From positions 1 through 64,000 of the forward strand of contig RSEH01000156.1 of assembly GCA_006503475.1 (NCBI GenBank): a DNA stretch of 64,000 nucleotides, read 5' to 3'. Within the stretch, counting starts at the first letter, position 1. The number at the start of each line of letters is the position of its first letter. The notes beneath the pieces were generated by a model. It made no database searches. It was given only the letters and a program-made list of their open reading frames with translations, and was not told the origin of the DNA. Source of the DNA: Stentor roeselii (Eukaryota > Ciliophora > Heterotrichea > Heterotrichida > Stentoridae). Below are positions 8,893-18,507 of this stretch, piece after piece. A program made the position numbers and the translations under genes.

Positions 8893-10287
8893 TCACTTCA
8901 TCGTCGATAAAGACTTTCTGATCTGAAAGCTTGACATTCTTCTAAAGTCCACCAAATCTCTCCAAAAGTAAATAGCGGCTATGAAATTGAAAAAAGAATA
9001 CAGACCAAAAGTAACTTTAAGTCCAAGTAACTCGAGTATAAAAGGAAAGGTCATCACAACAGCAGTTCCCGTTAAAAAGTTCACCCCAGCAGCAAGACTG
9101 ACCCCTTTATCAGGCATGATGATGCTCGAGTAAAACCAAGGAACCTGCCCAACAGTATTAGTAAAAATCCCCAAGAACAAGAAGACCAAGATCACATTTA
9201 AAATTGCAAGCTGGGCATAATCAATAGTAAAAACCAGAACAAGACAACAGCAAGTCATTAAAATGGCTCCAGTGACGCTGATCTTTTTTTTACTGATCCT
9301 GTTAATGCAAGGAAACACGATGACTAAAGAAAAAACTCTGATGGTAGTTCCGATGACTGTGTAAATCCTGGCGTATAAGACACTTCCTGCGAGTTTTTCA
9401 AATAACAAAGTCGAGTAAAACATGACCCCGTTAATCCCTGACAACTGCTGAAAAATATGAATTAAAATACCAACTCGCATAGCTTTTTTCACTTTCTGTG
9501 CACAAGTAAGTATTTCTTTATAACTAGAATCATTGAAATCTGGGTTTTCTGCAGTGTTATTATCAACATTAAGCTCTCTTTTCAGCTTTTCCAACTCAAC
9601 GACAACTGACTTTTCCTCATAAATCCCTTCAGCACTGATCACCGCTGCTTCAAAATCCTTACATTTAACAAGCCACACAGGACTTTCCTGTTTAAACTTC
9701 TTTAAAAGCAGTACCAGTTGTATGAAACAAACGATGCCAGGGAGTGAAAAGATAGAAAAGACCTGAAAACCGATGTTGCTATCACAAGAGCTGACAGGTA
9801 AAGCCATGCAAATTGAATTAGAACTCAGGATTCCGAGAACCATTGATATTTGATTAAGGCTTCCCATGCTTGCTGACATGGAACTTGGAGAAAATTCAGT
9901 GATGTAACTCGAGCATAACATTGAAAAACTCCCTGATGCGAACCCGCAGATGAACCTTCCGATGCCGAATGAGACTGTTTGTGGAAAACTGCAGAGCAAA
10001 GAACCTATTATCATTGTGATGTCAGATATCAGCAGGTTTTTTCTCTTACCGAATAATTGGCTCATGAATCCTGCAAGAATCGCACCTAGACTCCCACCGA
10101 AAAGAACGAGGGCTGACATTAAGGATATTAGGTAACGAGAACTCTCACCCCAGTTTAGTATTGAGGATACGCAGGATAGACTTGAGTTAAATACACCGAT
10201 TGTGTAGCCGTATGCGAAGAAACCTAGCGATGCTGTGAATGATCTCAGGTATACTTGAAGCTTTTTTACTTCGGTTCTGTGAGTCAT
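8893..10287 (-). CDS. Sugar-porter family MFS transporter 1
   Basis: 464-residue twelve-helix major facilitator protein of the sugar porter (GLUT-like) family. Diagnostic motifs: FGKRKNLL after helix 2 (variant of the G-x-R-R loop), GRFICGFASG in helix 4, QESPVWLV after helix 6 (variant of PESPRWL), QQLSGINGVMFYST in helix 7 and QVPWFYSS in helix 10. The QLSGIN segment contacts hexose in characterised GLUTs, so a hexose is the likely substrate. It is a close paralogue of the next gene, clearly more than half identical over the first half, and arose by tandem duplication. The central loop between helices 6 and 7 is the most divergent part. Confidence 0.9.
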   Translation of the reverse strand: MTHRTEVKKLQVYLRSFTASLGFFAYGYTIGVFNSSLSCVSSILNWGESSRYLISLMSALVLFGGSLGAILAGFMSQLFGKRKNLLISDITMIIGSLLCSFPQTVSFGIGRFICGFASGSFSMLCSSYITEFSPSSMSASMGSLNQISMVLGILSSNSICMALPVSSCDSNIGFQVFSIFSLPGIVCFIQLVLLLKKFKQESPVWLVKCKDFEAAVISAEGIYEEKSVVVELEKLKRELNVDNNTAENPDFNDSSYKEILTCAQKVKKAMRVGILIHIFQQLSGINGVMFYSTLLFEKLAGSVLYARIYTVIGTTIRVFSLVIVFPCINRISKKKISVTGAILMTCCCLVLVFTIDYAQLAILNVILVFLFLGIFTNTVGQVPWFYSSIIMPDKGVSLAAGVNFLTGTAVVMTFPFILELLGLKVTFGLYSFFNFIAAIYFWRDLVDFRRMSSFQIRKSLSTMK

Positions 10288-11003
10288 TTTTATTTGTTAT
10301 AGAATGTTTGAGTTTAAATTAGTGATCTTTGGAAATTGTGGATTAAGGTGGGTTAATGATTGGGACTTTAAAAGTTTATTGTTTAGAGAGTTAAGATTCA
10401 GGATTGAGAATTATTTTGGTTTAATGTTAGTGTCTTTGGATTAGTTTAATTTAAGACCTAGCGATTATTTAGAGTGAGAAGAGATTAATTGATTTTTCTT
10501 GACTATTGAAAAAATAATAGATAAATTTATGATCTTTATTAGGATCCTTTATTTATTCAGTTGTATAGTCAAGAGTTTTTAGGTAAATTTTAGCAGATTT
10601 CAGCTTTGATTAACTTTTGGTTGTACTTTAAGTAATTTAATAAAATATGAAATTCTTGAGTGATTTTTATAATTTTAAAGGATTTTTGATACTATATAAA
10701 ATAGTAATTTATTCTTAACTACTTGGTCTTCATTTTGAACATGCAGAGACTAGGTAAATTTAATTTAGATGTATTGTGAAAGAATAAATTATTATCTTAT
10801 TCAAAAATCTAATAATTGATTATTTTCAATTGTTCTAATTAATTATTCCTATTTTTACCCCAAGGGCATCTTTTAATATTATTTCCAGCCTTGCTCAGTA
10901 AAGCATATATATAATAAATCATTCAAAAGAGCATCTCAAACTTTCCTAATTAGGCAGAATTCTCTGATACCTAAAACTAATATTTTCAGTTAATCTATCT
11001 AAC
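10288..11003. other. AT-rich spacer between tandem MFS genes
   Basis: Holds the promoter of MFS 1 and the 3' flank of MFS 2. No coding-like frame, repeat or RNA gene is seen, and no obvious sequence similarity to the other MFS spacers. Confidence 0.45.
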
Positions 11004-12395
11004 TTATTTCATCGTTGATAAAAATCTTCTAATCTCATAACTGGAAACTTGAGCACAGTCCACCATATCAACGCAAGAGTAAACAGCAGAGCAAAAATTA
11101 AAAAAAGTGTAAATTCCAAATGTGACCTTCAGTCCTAGCTCTTCCAGCAAAAAAGGAAAACTCAAGACAACAACTGTGCCAATCAAAAAGTTGGAAGAAG
11201 CAGCGAGACTAATCCCTTTATCCGGCATGATAAGACTTGAGTAAAACCATGGGACCTGCCCAGCAGTTGTAGTAAAAACCGCTAAAAACAAAAAAACAAT
11301 AACTGCATTCATCACAGTTAAACTACTATATTCAAGAGTAAATACCAAAACAAAAAAGCATCCCATCATCATCAAGCTTCCATAAATACTAAGCTTCTTT
11401 TTACTAACTCGATTGATAAAAGGAAAAACAACAAGTAAAGCTAAAATCCTAACCCCTGTGCCAACAATCGTTAAAACTCTTGATATTAAAAGACTTCCTC
11501 CAAAATTCTCAAATAATAACGTAGAATAAAACATGACTGCATTAATCCCAGACAACTGCTGAAACATATGAATAAAAATTCCAAGCCGCATAGCTTTTCT
11601 TATCGTTTTAGAGCAAGTTAAAATATCCTTACAAGTAGCTTCAGAATTCTGTATCGAGTATTCATTCGAGTTATCATCATATTGTTGTTTAATCCTTTCA
11701 ATTTCCGTTTGAATATAATTCTCTTCATAAATCTCTTCAGCACTTTGAGCAGCTTTCTCATATTCTTTCCTTTTCACAAGCCAAACTGGGCTTTCTTTTT
11801 TAAATTTACTCAGGAACAAAACGAGTTGAATGAAACAAGCGACGCCAGGGACAGAAAAAATCGAAAAAGTTTGAAATTTAATCTTGGAGTCGCATGAATT
11901 TAGCGGTAAAGTCATGCAAATTGAATTAGAAGTGATTATTCCTAACATCATTGAGATTTGGTTCAAACTGCCCATACTGGCTGACAAGTGACTTGGGGAG
12001 AATTCGATGATGTAACTTGAACAAAGCATTGAAAAGCATCCTGAAGCCAATCCACAAATGAATCGACCTATTCCTAAGGTTATTGTGTTGGGATAGTTGC
12101 ATAAAATCGAACCTAGTATCATTATGACATCTGTCATCATCATGCTTTTCCTTTTACCGAAAGAATGACTTGTAAAACCAGCTAGTAATGCACCGATGCT
12201 ACCTCCCAGCAGTACTAATGCTGACATTAAGGATATCAGATAGCGACTACGCTCTCCCCAGGATAGGATTGATGAAATGCATGAAAGACTTGAATTGAAC
12301 ACTCCCAATCTGTAACCGTAGGAGAAAAATCCAAGAGAAGCTGCAGAACTTCTAAGGAAGACCTGCAGGATTTTTACTTGATTTGACGTACTCAT
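11004..12395 (-). CDS. Sugar-porter family MFS transporter 2
   Basis: 463 residues, one shorter than its neighbour MFS 1 and nearly superimposable on it: FGKRKSMM, GRFICGLASG, KESPVWLV, QQLSGINAVMFYST and QVPWFYSS occupy the same places, and both end in L-S-T-M-K. The divergence is enough that this is not a recent copy. Substrate probably a hexose; in QQLSGINA versus QQLSGING, the Ala/Gly difference lies in the helix-7 sugar-contact region. Plasma membrane or food-vacuole location is open. Confidence 0.9.
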   Translation of the reverse strand: MSTSNQVKILQVFLRSSAASLGFFSYGYRLGVFNSSLSCISSILSWGERSRYLISLMSALVLLGGSIGALLAGFTSHSFGKRKSMMMTDVIMILGSILCNYPNTITLGIGRFICGLASGCFSMLCSSYIIEFSPSHLSASMGSLNQISMMLGIITSNSICMTLPLNSCDSKIKFQTFSIFSVPGVACFIQLVLFLSKFKKESPVWLVKRKEYEKAAQSAEEIYEENYIQTEIERIKQQYDDNSNEYSIQNSEATCKDILTCSKTIRKAMRLGIFIHMFQQLSGINAVMFYSTLLFENFGGSLLISRVLTIVGTGVRILALLVVFPFINRVSKKKLSIYGSLMMMGCFFVLVFTLEYSSLTVMNAVIVFLFLAVFTTTAGQVPWFYSSLIMPDKGISLAASSNFLIGTVVVLSFPFLLEELGLKVTFGIYTFFNFCSAVYSCVDMVDCAQVSSYEIRRFLSTMK

Positions 12396-13587
12396 ATTTA
12401 CAGAGATGAATTTAAAATTTGATTCATTTAATGTTTCTTAAAATATTGGCATGTTCAAATTTTATTTAACAATTGATTATTATTGTTATTCGGTTTGTTT
12501 AGTTGATTAAAATTAAATAAGATGATGCAAGTTTAATCATTTTCGGTTTAAATCTCGGTTTATTCATTTACATAAAATTAACATAAACTGTTAATTGGAT
12601 TCAAAAATTTCACACTTTCATCATCGAGTTATTTTTAATCGAATTTTTAACTCTTCAAATATTCTAGATATAAAATGTGCAGATTTTCTTAAAGTCAATT
12701 TATAAGTTTAATTGTATTGTTGTAATATTTCTCTCAATAGGAAAATTCAAGATTTTGCTTGATAGCAGATTAAATCCTCATGAAATTTTTTTCTAAGCAT
12801 TTAGATCAGTAAAAGTTTGGCTTAGAGTCATATAAGCAGGCCTTGGGTTCTTTTATAAGATATTCTAATAGTTTTTCATTTAATCCAGCCTTGTGAATCA
12901 TCGATTATGCACCAGGCAAAAAATCTGAGTTTTACAATGCTTTGATGTAAGTAATAACATCATTAGGAAGCCTATTTGTTATTCATTTCACATGTTTTTA
13001 TCAAATTACCATATATTAATCAAAATATCACATAGTAGCGATCACAACCTTTTAACTAGTTTTCCAAAACAATCATATTTTCTATCAGAAACTTCCTATT
13101 TCTAAGGTTCATATCATCATAAGCCCTTTAAACATCTCACAAGGGGTTAAATCACTTTTCAAATTTATAAATAAAACACTTATGCTTATTATTTCAATTA
13201 ATATCGATACGAAAGTGAAACATGCAATGATTTACTAATGATATATAAAAAAATACTAAATTGATAGATAATGATTCGATAATTAAATATCTAAGTTTAT
13301 TTAAAAAACTGTAAAAACGATATGAACTTGAACAAAAATCAAATTTCTAATAAATATCTAAAATTCATCTATAGATAAAATAGCTTAAATCAAAGCATGT
13401 GCATAGTTTCAAAACATCTTTTTTTAAATCTCATTAAATATTTCTAATCTTTCTACAACAAGCCCTTCTCTTAATCAAAATGAAATTCACTTAATCATCC
13501 ATTTCAATCACTACCTATCTAAAAAGACTCAAAGCATAAAATCAAATCTTGAAAATTATCTTTAAATCAAAGCAAACCTTAATAAAG
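12396..13587. promoter_or_regulatory. Divergent intergenic region between MFS 2 and MFS 3
   Basis: About 1.2 kb, strongly AT-rich, between two divergently transcribed transporter genes and so containing both promoters. No coding frame or recognisable regulatory element was found. Confidence 0.4.
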
Positions 13588-14982
13588 ATGCAAAAACCCA
13601 GTGCTCGCAAAGACTACAACATTAAAAAAGTTTGGAAGAGAGCTCTTAGTGCAGCACTAGGTTTCTTCATTCTAGGTTATGTTCTAAACGTGTTCAACTC
13701 GAGTCAAACATGTGTATCATCAATTCTTTCCTGGGGATCGAATTCAGAATTTTACATAGCTTTAAACACAGCAATTAGTCCTTTCGGGTCATTATTCGGT
13801 GCACTAGTAACAGGCCATTTCTCGAAATACTACGGAAAGCGAAAGCTGATGATTTATTCAGACATTATCACTATCGTCGGTAGTCTTATTAATTACTATC
13901 CGAACACAATTACTTTCATCATCGGAAGATTCATCTTAGGCTTCGCAGGAGGTTGTTTTTCAATGTTGACTTCTCAGTATATCTCGGAATTCACACCTCC
14001 TGAAGTTTATTCAAAAATGGGAGTTCTCGGTTCTTTGAATGCCATGTTTGGCAACTTGGTTTCAAACCTCGCCTGCCAGTTACTGCCTGAAGATGGATGC
14101 AATCAAGAAAACAAGTATTTTATTTTTCTTCTTTTTGGGTTTCCTTTGTTTGTGGCTTCGTTTCAAATGTTCATTTTTGTTAAGGTGTTTAATAAAGAAA
14201 GTCCTGGGTGGCTGATAAGGTCGAACCAACTCGAACTTGCTTATAGTAGTAATGAAAGTATATTTGGCACGTCTTATGCTGAGAAGGAACTGGAAAAAGT
14301 GACAAACTTGATCGAATCCAAAGGAAATACTTATGCAGGTCAAGAAGAAAGCTTTTGCGAGTTAATAAGTTGCAAAAAAGGAACAACTAAAGGAATGAGA
14401 GTAGGAACAATGATTCATTTATATCAACAAATCAGCGGAATCAACTGCATCCTCATGTATTCAACTCTTTTATACATAGATTTAGGTGAAGGACTGATAC
14501 TTGCGAGAACTTTAACAAGTCTCGGAACATTTTTAAGAATGGTGGTTTTACTTGGTTTTATACCATTTATTTCAAAAGTGAGCGCAAAAAAGCTAGTTAT
14601 TTTTGGACATTTCATGATGGGATCAAATCTTTTAATCATTTCTTTTATCATCAAATTTTCAGATTTAAAGATTCTTTCTGTTTGCAATATTTTTCTGTAC
14701 TTAATAGCTTTCGCAATAAGTATTGGTCCACTTTGTTGGAGTTATTCTAGTCAAGTCATGCCGGATAAAGCGATGGCTTTAGGAACTGGGGTTAATTGGT
14801 TTACTTGCACAATATCGGTACTGTTTTTTCCTTATTTGATTGATTTGATTGGACTTCAAGGAGCCTTTTTGTTGTATGCTGGGTTGAATTTTTCAGGGGT
14901 TCTGTATTTTGGCTTGGATATGATTGATATTAGAGGGAAATCAAAGCAGGAGATTAGGGAGATATTTAGCAAGTATCGTTAA
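13588..14982 (+). CDS. Sugar-porter family MFS transporter 3
   Basis: The start taken is the ATG of MQKPSARKD; the frame extends 13 codons upstream only to a TTG. This gives 464 residues, the same size as its two paralogues. Motifs: YYGKRKLMI, GRFILGFAGG, KESPGWLI, QQISGINCILMYST and LCWSYSS. It is more distant from MFS 1 and 2 than they are from each other, with PLCWSYSS in place of VPWFYSS in helix 10 and Ile for Leu in the QxSGIN motif, so substrate preference may differ. It is divergent from MFS 2. Confidence 0.88.
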   Translation: MQKPSARKDYNIKKVWKRALSAALGFFILGYVLNVFNSSQTCVSSILSWGSNSEFYIALNTAISPFGSLFGALVTGHFSKYYGKRKLMIYSDIITIVGSLINYYPNTITFIIGRFILGFAGGCFSMLTSQYISEFTPPEVYSKMGVLGSLNAMFGNLVSNLACQLLPEDGCNQENKYFIFLLFGFPLFVASFQMFIFVKVFNKESPGWLIRSNQLELAYSSNESIFGTSYAEKELEKVTNLIESKGNTYAGQEESFCELISCKKGTTKGMRVGTMIHLYQQISGINCILMYSTLLYIDLGEGLILARTLTSLGTFLRMVVLLGFIPFISKVSAKKLVIFGHFMMGSNLLIISFIIKFSDLKILSVCNIFLYLIAFAISIGPLCWSYSSQVMPDKAMALGTGVNWFTCTISVLFFPYLIDLIGLQGAFLLYAGLNFSGVLYFGLDMIDIRGKSKQEIREIFSKYR

Positions 14983-15329
14983 TTAGATAATTCATAGATA
15001 TCAGATTATTTATTGATTAGAATTTCAACTAGGATCACGCAAACTCAATTGATCAGATTTACCGATATCAATATGTCTTACCCATTCAATTCTAAAACAT
15101 TTAAATGTTAAAAAAAGGCAAAGTCGTATAAAACCTTAATAATCTTAAGGAACTCATAATAAAATAAAATCATTAACTTAACATCATAAAAAATCAATAA
15201 TTTTAGTATTCATTTTTTATCAAATCTCTTTAGTTATTCCTATCAAATACAAATTCTACTTAATTTATTATTTCCATCTCTATATTGTTAAAATCAAGAT
15301 TTTACAGTAGTCAGTAAGTTCCAATAAAT
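14983..15329. other. Intergenic, no gene seen
   Basis: AT-rich spacer between MFS 3 and msrA, both on the + strand. It presumably contains the msrA promoter. No other structure noted. Confidence 0.45.
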
Positions 15330-15890
15330 ATGCACAAAGCTCTTAGAACATCAATTCACCCTCCATTCCCTGAAGGTTTTCAAATGATTCAATTCGGAAT
15401 GGGCTGCTTTTGGGGAGCCGAGCGAATGTTCTGGCAAGTTCCAGGAGTATACACTACTCATGTTGGATATTCAGGAGGCCATTCACTTTCCCCTTCGTAT
15501 GAACAAGTCTGTACTGGCCAAACAGGCCATGCAGAGGTGGTTCGAGTAGTTTATGACCCAAGGCAAGTACATCTGAAAGTTTTGTTGAAAGTATTTTGGG
15601 AAGGTCACGACCCGACCCAAGTAAACGGTCAAGGAAACGACATCGGAACCCAATACCGATCAGCAATATTCGTATACAACAACGAGCAACTATCAATAGT
15701 AAACTCAACCCGTTCCATATATCAAAGATCATTAGAAGTAAAAGGTTTCGGTGAAATATCAACTGAAATAAGACAAGCAGGAGAGTTTTACTACGCCGAG
15801 GACTATCACCAACAATACCTTCACACCAGACCAAATGGTTACTGCGGACATCGCAAAACTGGCGCCAAGCTAGACATAACTAGTTTATAG
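15330..15890 (+). CDS. msrA: Peptide methionine-S-sulfoxide reductase
   Basis: 186-residue MsrA that reduces methionine-S-sulfoxide in proteins using thioredoxin. The catalytic GCFWGAE motif is present with the nucleophile at Cys26; GYSGGH, GHAEVV, FWEGHDPTQ, GNDIGTQYRSAIF and AEDYHQQY follow in family order, and the late Cys in NGYCGH near residue 172 is a candidate resolving cysteine. There is no clear targeting peptide, so a cytosolic location is likely. The stop codon lies only 8 bp before the ATG of the following PHD gene on the same strand. Confidence 0.97.
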   Translation: MHKALRTSIHPPFPEGFQMIQFGMGCFWGAERMFWQVPGVYTTHVGYSGGHSLSPSYEQVCTGQTGHAEVVRVVYDPRQVHLKVLLKVFWEGHDPTQVNGQGNDIGTQYRSAIFVYNNEQLSIVNSTRSIYQRSLEVKGFGEISTEIRQAGEFYYAEDYHQQYLHTRPNGYCGHRKTGAKLDITSL

Positions 15891-15898
15891 TAATATAA

Positions 15899-17737
15899 AT
15901 GAACCCTTGCATCATCTGCAAGAAAGCCAATAATCTGATGCAATGTAAGGGAAAACTAGGCAAAACATGTAACGTGACAGTTCACCACACTTGCTACGGA
16001 GCGACTTTCAAGGAAAATTGGGAATGCGATCAATGCAAAGAACCAAATGGAAAGTGTTTCTTATGCCCTTCTTCCTTCGCCACCTCAAAATTCAGCCCTC
16101 TTCGCAAGTCTCATTCAAAAGGCTGGGTGCATCTCGCCTGTAATTTTCACAAAGGTCTAACATTTATAAGCGAGGCCTTTCTAGACACATCAGACGACCT
16201 TTTCCCAGCAAAAGGTTTGGAAAACATCGACGACGCTGCACTTTTCTTGAAATGTAGTCTTTGCGGTTTCATGGGGGGTCTATGCGTGAATTGCGCGAAA
16301 CCATCTTGTACGAAAAGTTTCCATCCTTACTGTGCAATGACGAACGGGCAGTTGATAACTCCTCCAGAAATTCAATGCAAAGACCATTCAGAAGCTCCTA
16401 AAACAGAGCAAATCGAGGCTTACAAGATACGAGAACAATCAAACCCTAGAACCCAGCAGATCTTTCATAAATACCCAGTATCTTCGATAAAAAACCCTCC
16501 AAGACAGCAACAGTTTAAAGTCAACAACAACTTTGATAGAATCTCTGAATTTTTTTCAAGTTTTCCTAAAAAGGCCTTTGAAAAAGCAGTTGTTCCTTTT
16601 GATAAGTCGAGTTTCACACTTCCTAGTAGTGTCTTCCGGGTGTCTGAGAGATGTCGCATCATTTATCAGGGGCCTGTTCGGGACTACCTTGTAAGTTTCA
16701 AGGTTTTTTTCGCTCCTCATGCAGCACTGCAGGGCGGCGAGCAGTTCATCATTATTCCCAAGTCTTCAGAGCAGGTAAATTTAAAGTACTCTCTGCAGGT
16801 CGAGAATTTCATGGCGCTGACAAAGGACACAAGTGCAGAATACGAACTCTTGTCGCGATGTTTAAATGAAACTGCAAATGCTGATGACGAGGTGACTAAA
16901 GAAATATTATTCAACTTGGAGCACTTTCAACGTAAAGTGATTCCACTTGTAAATGGCAAAAAAGAACTATTAGGTCGACTTGCACAGCAACACCCGAAGT
17001 TTGACGTTGAAAAGTTGAATCGGGAATGCACAGATTCACTTACTTTCATGCAGTGGACGATGATTTACAAGAACCTTAAAAGTGGACTAGAGGACAAAGA
17101 AGTGAAAAATTACGAACCTCAAGATGACTGCAACCCTGAATACCCGAAAATTGACTGTAGCATCTGTTTTAACTATGATGAGGAAAATTATATATTAAAC
17201 CCGACTGTTTATTGTGAAGGATGCAGACTGATCATGCATAAGGCCTGTGCTGGTGTAAGCACTTCAACTCAGAGCTTTACATGCAAAGTCTGTGAGGCGA
17301 AAACGAGTCCTCATTGTTTTTTATGTTACAACAAGGAATGGCCGATGAAGTGCTGTGATAAGAACTGGTATCACATCACTTGTGCCCTTTGGGAAGAAAA
17401 AGTTCAGTTCATCAACAAGCAGTGCCTTGATGGAATCATCTTAAGCGGGTCTACTGAACTTGGCTCTTGTTGCGTTTGTCGCAAACCGAATGGCTTGCTT
17501 AGCAAATGTCAACAGTGCCCTGTACTCTGTCATCTGATGTGTGCCTGGAGGGGTGGTTTTCGATTCATCACTAAAGAACTCAATACTGAACATCGAAGGC
17601 TTCATGCGAACTTCTTGTGTGATAAACACGAACCCAGTCGGGACTTTGAAGTTCAGAAAAAGCTGAGATTGAATGCTTTTATGAATTACTTAAGTCCGAG
17701 AGTTAGAGACAAAAGACCTAATGTAAGGTATAATTAA
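15899..17737 (+). CDS. Double PHD/extended-PHD chromatin reader
   Basis: 612-residue Cys/His-rich protein with two zinc-binding blocks. Block 1 (about residues 1-165) starts with a PHD finger (CIICKKANNLMQCKG, then CNVTVHHTCYG and CDQC), then CFLC...HLAC and CSLCGF...CTKSFHPYCAM, an extended PHD (ePHD/HC5HC2H) pattern. Block 2 (about 420-595) repeats it: CSICFNYDEEN, CEGC, MHKACAG, CKVC, CFLC, CCDKNWYHITCALW, CCVCRKPNG, CHLMCAW, CDKH. PHD-knuckle-ePHD modules occur in BRPF, JADE and AF10 proteins and bind histone H3 tails and DNA. The 250-residue linker has no domain I recognise. No catalytic or bromodomain is present, so a reader or scaffold role in the nucleus is likely. Confidence 0.85.
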   Translation: MNPCIICKKANNLMQCKGKLGKTCNVTVHHTCYGATFKENWECDQCKEPNGKCFLCPSSFATSKFSPLRKSHSKGWVHLACNFHKGLTFISEAFLDTSDDLFPAKGLENIDDAALFLKCSLCGFMGGLCVNCAKPSCTKSFHPYCAMTNGQLITPPEIQCKDHSEAPKTEQIEAYKIREQSNPRTQQIFHKYPVSSIKNPPRQQQFKVNNNFDRISEFFSSFPKKAFEKAVVPFDKSSFTLPSSVFRVSERCRIIYQGPVRDYLVSFKVFFAPHAALQGGEQFIIIPKSSEQVNLKYSLQVENFMALTKDTSAEYELLSRCLNETANADDEVTKEILFNLEHFQRKVIPLVNGKKELLGRLAQQHPKFDVEKLNRECTDSLTFMQWTMIYKNLKSGLEDKEVKNYEPQDDCNPEYPKIDCSICFNYDEENYILNPTVYCEGCRLIMHKACAGVSTSTQSFTCKVCEAKTSPHCFLCYNKEWPMKCCDKNWYHITCALWEEKVQFINKQCLDGIILSGSTELGSCCVCRKPNGLLSKCQQCPVLCHLMCAWRGGFRFITKELNTEHRRLHANFLCDKHEPSRDFEVQKKLRLNAFMNYLSPRVRDKRPNVRYN

Positions 17738-17866
17738 TCTTCAGTTTTATTAGTCTTTTGGTATTGTTTTTATTTTAAATACTTGGAATTTTTATTCAGT
17801 TTATTAGATGTTTAAATGATTAGTCTTTAGAGTTTGGTATTTTTTTTTCTTTTGTTTTTTGATGTA

Positions 17867-18493
17867 ATGGCTGGATTTAAAAATATTCAACGATTGATGC
17901 TTGGGGTTGGAGAAGAGTTTGTGATTATTTGGGTTATTGTAGCTTGCCTTGCTAGTTTCGCTGGATGGACTTTTGAAATTTCTGAGGGATTGAGAGCTAG
18001 GGATTGGATTGGTTCTTGGAATTTCAAGTGGATCACTGGACCCAAGATTTATCTTGATTTTTTTTGGGCATATTTGTGGATTTTTAGGGTTTCGATGGTT
18101 TGTTCTTATTTTTGGGTTAATAGCAAGAAAGTTTGGAAAATTTGGAAGATTTATTTTTGTGATGCTTGTATTAGTTTGATGTTCTTTCCTGTTTATATGG
18201 TTGTACTTGAAGTTTATGCAATTTCTGGATTTAAGATTTCTGGACATTGCTTTTTGTTGAGTCTGGCCTTGTGGATGTTGAGACGTGAAGGGGAAGTTTC
18301 GGTTGTTATTTTAAGGATGAGGTGGGTGAAAGTGGTTACTATTTGTATTCTGGCATATCACTATTTTATCTTGTTTTTTACTTGTTTTGCGTATCATACT
18401 TTCTTGGAAATATCAGCCGGGTCCTTCCTCGGTGTATTTCTGACCCAATCAATCCAACACCTTCTAAACACAATTCCAATAAACTTAACCTAA
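17867..18493 (+). CDS. FIT family protein (FITM/SCS3-like) for lipid-droplet formation
   Basis: 208-residue polytopic membrane protein starting at the ATG of MAGFKNIQRL; the longer frame begins only at a TTG. About six hydrophobic segments. Two FIT hallmarks are present: FKISGHCFLLS with His127 and FAYHTFLEISAGSFLG with His177, matching the D-I-S-G-H and Y-H-T-x-x-E-K motifs whose histidines are catalytic in FIT2, an ER acyl-CoA diphosphatase needed for lipid-droplet and ER lipid balance. It is smaller than human FITM2 (262 residues), and Lys of the HTxxEK motif is Ile here. The coding strand changes from T/G-ending to C/A-ending codons near its 3' end, the reverse of most genes in this window. 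A PAP2-type phosphatase is a less likely alternative. Confidence 0.65.
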   Translation: MAGFKNIQRLMLGVGEEFVIIWVIVACLASFAGWTFEISEGLRARDWIGSWNFKWITGPKIYLDFFWAYLWIFRVSMVCSYFWVNSKKVWKIWKIYFCDACISLMFFPVYMVVLEVYAISGFKISGHCFLLSLALWMLRREGEVSVVILRMRWVKVVTICILAYHYFILFFTCFAYHTFLEISAGSFLGVFLTQSIQHLLNTIPINLT

Positions 18494-18507
18494 CTTAAAA
18501 AAACCTC

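Noticed and set aside
13549-13587. Upstream extension of MFS 3
   Set aside because: Begins at TTG; the ATG at 13,588 matches the length of the two paralogues.
17804-18247. 147-codon open frame on the - strand
   Set aside because: Antisense to the FITM gene, Asn/Lys/Ser-rich with no domain; an artefact of the T/G-rich coding strand.
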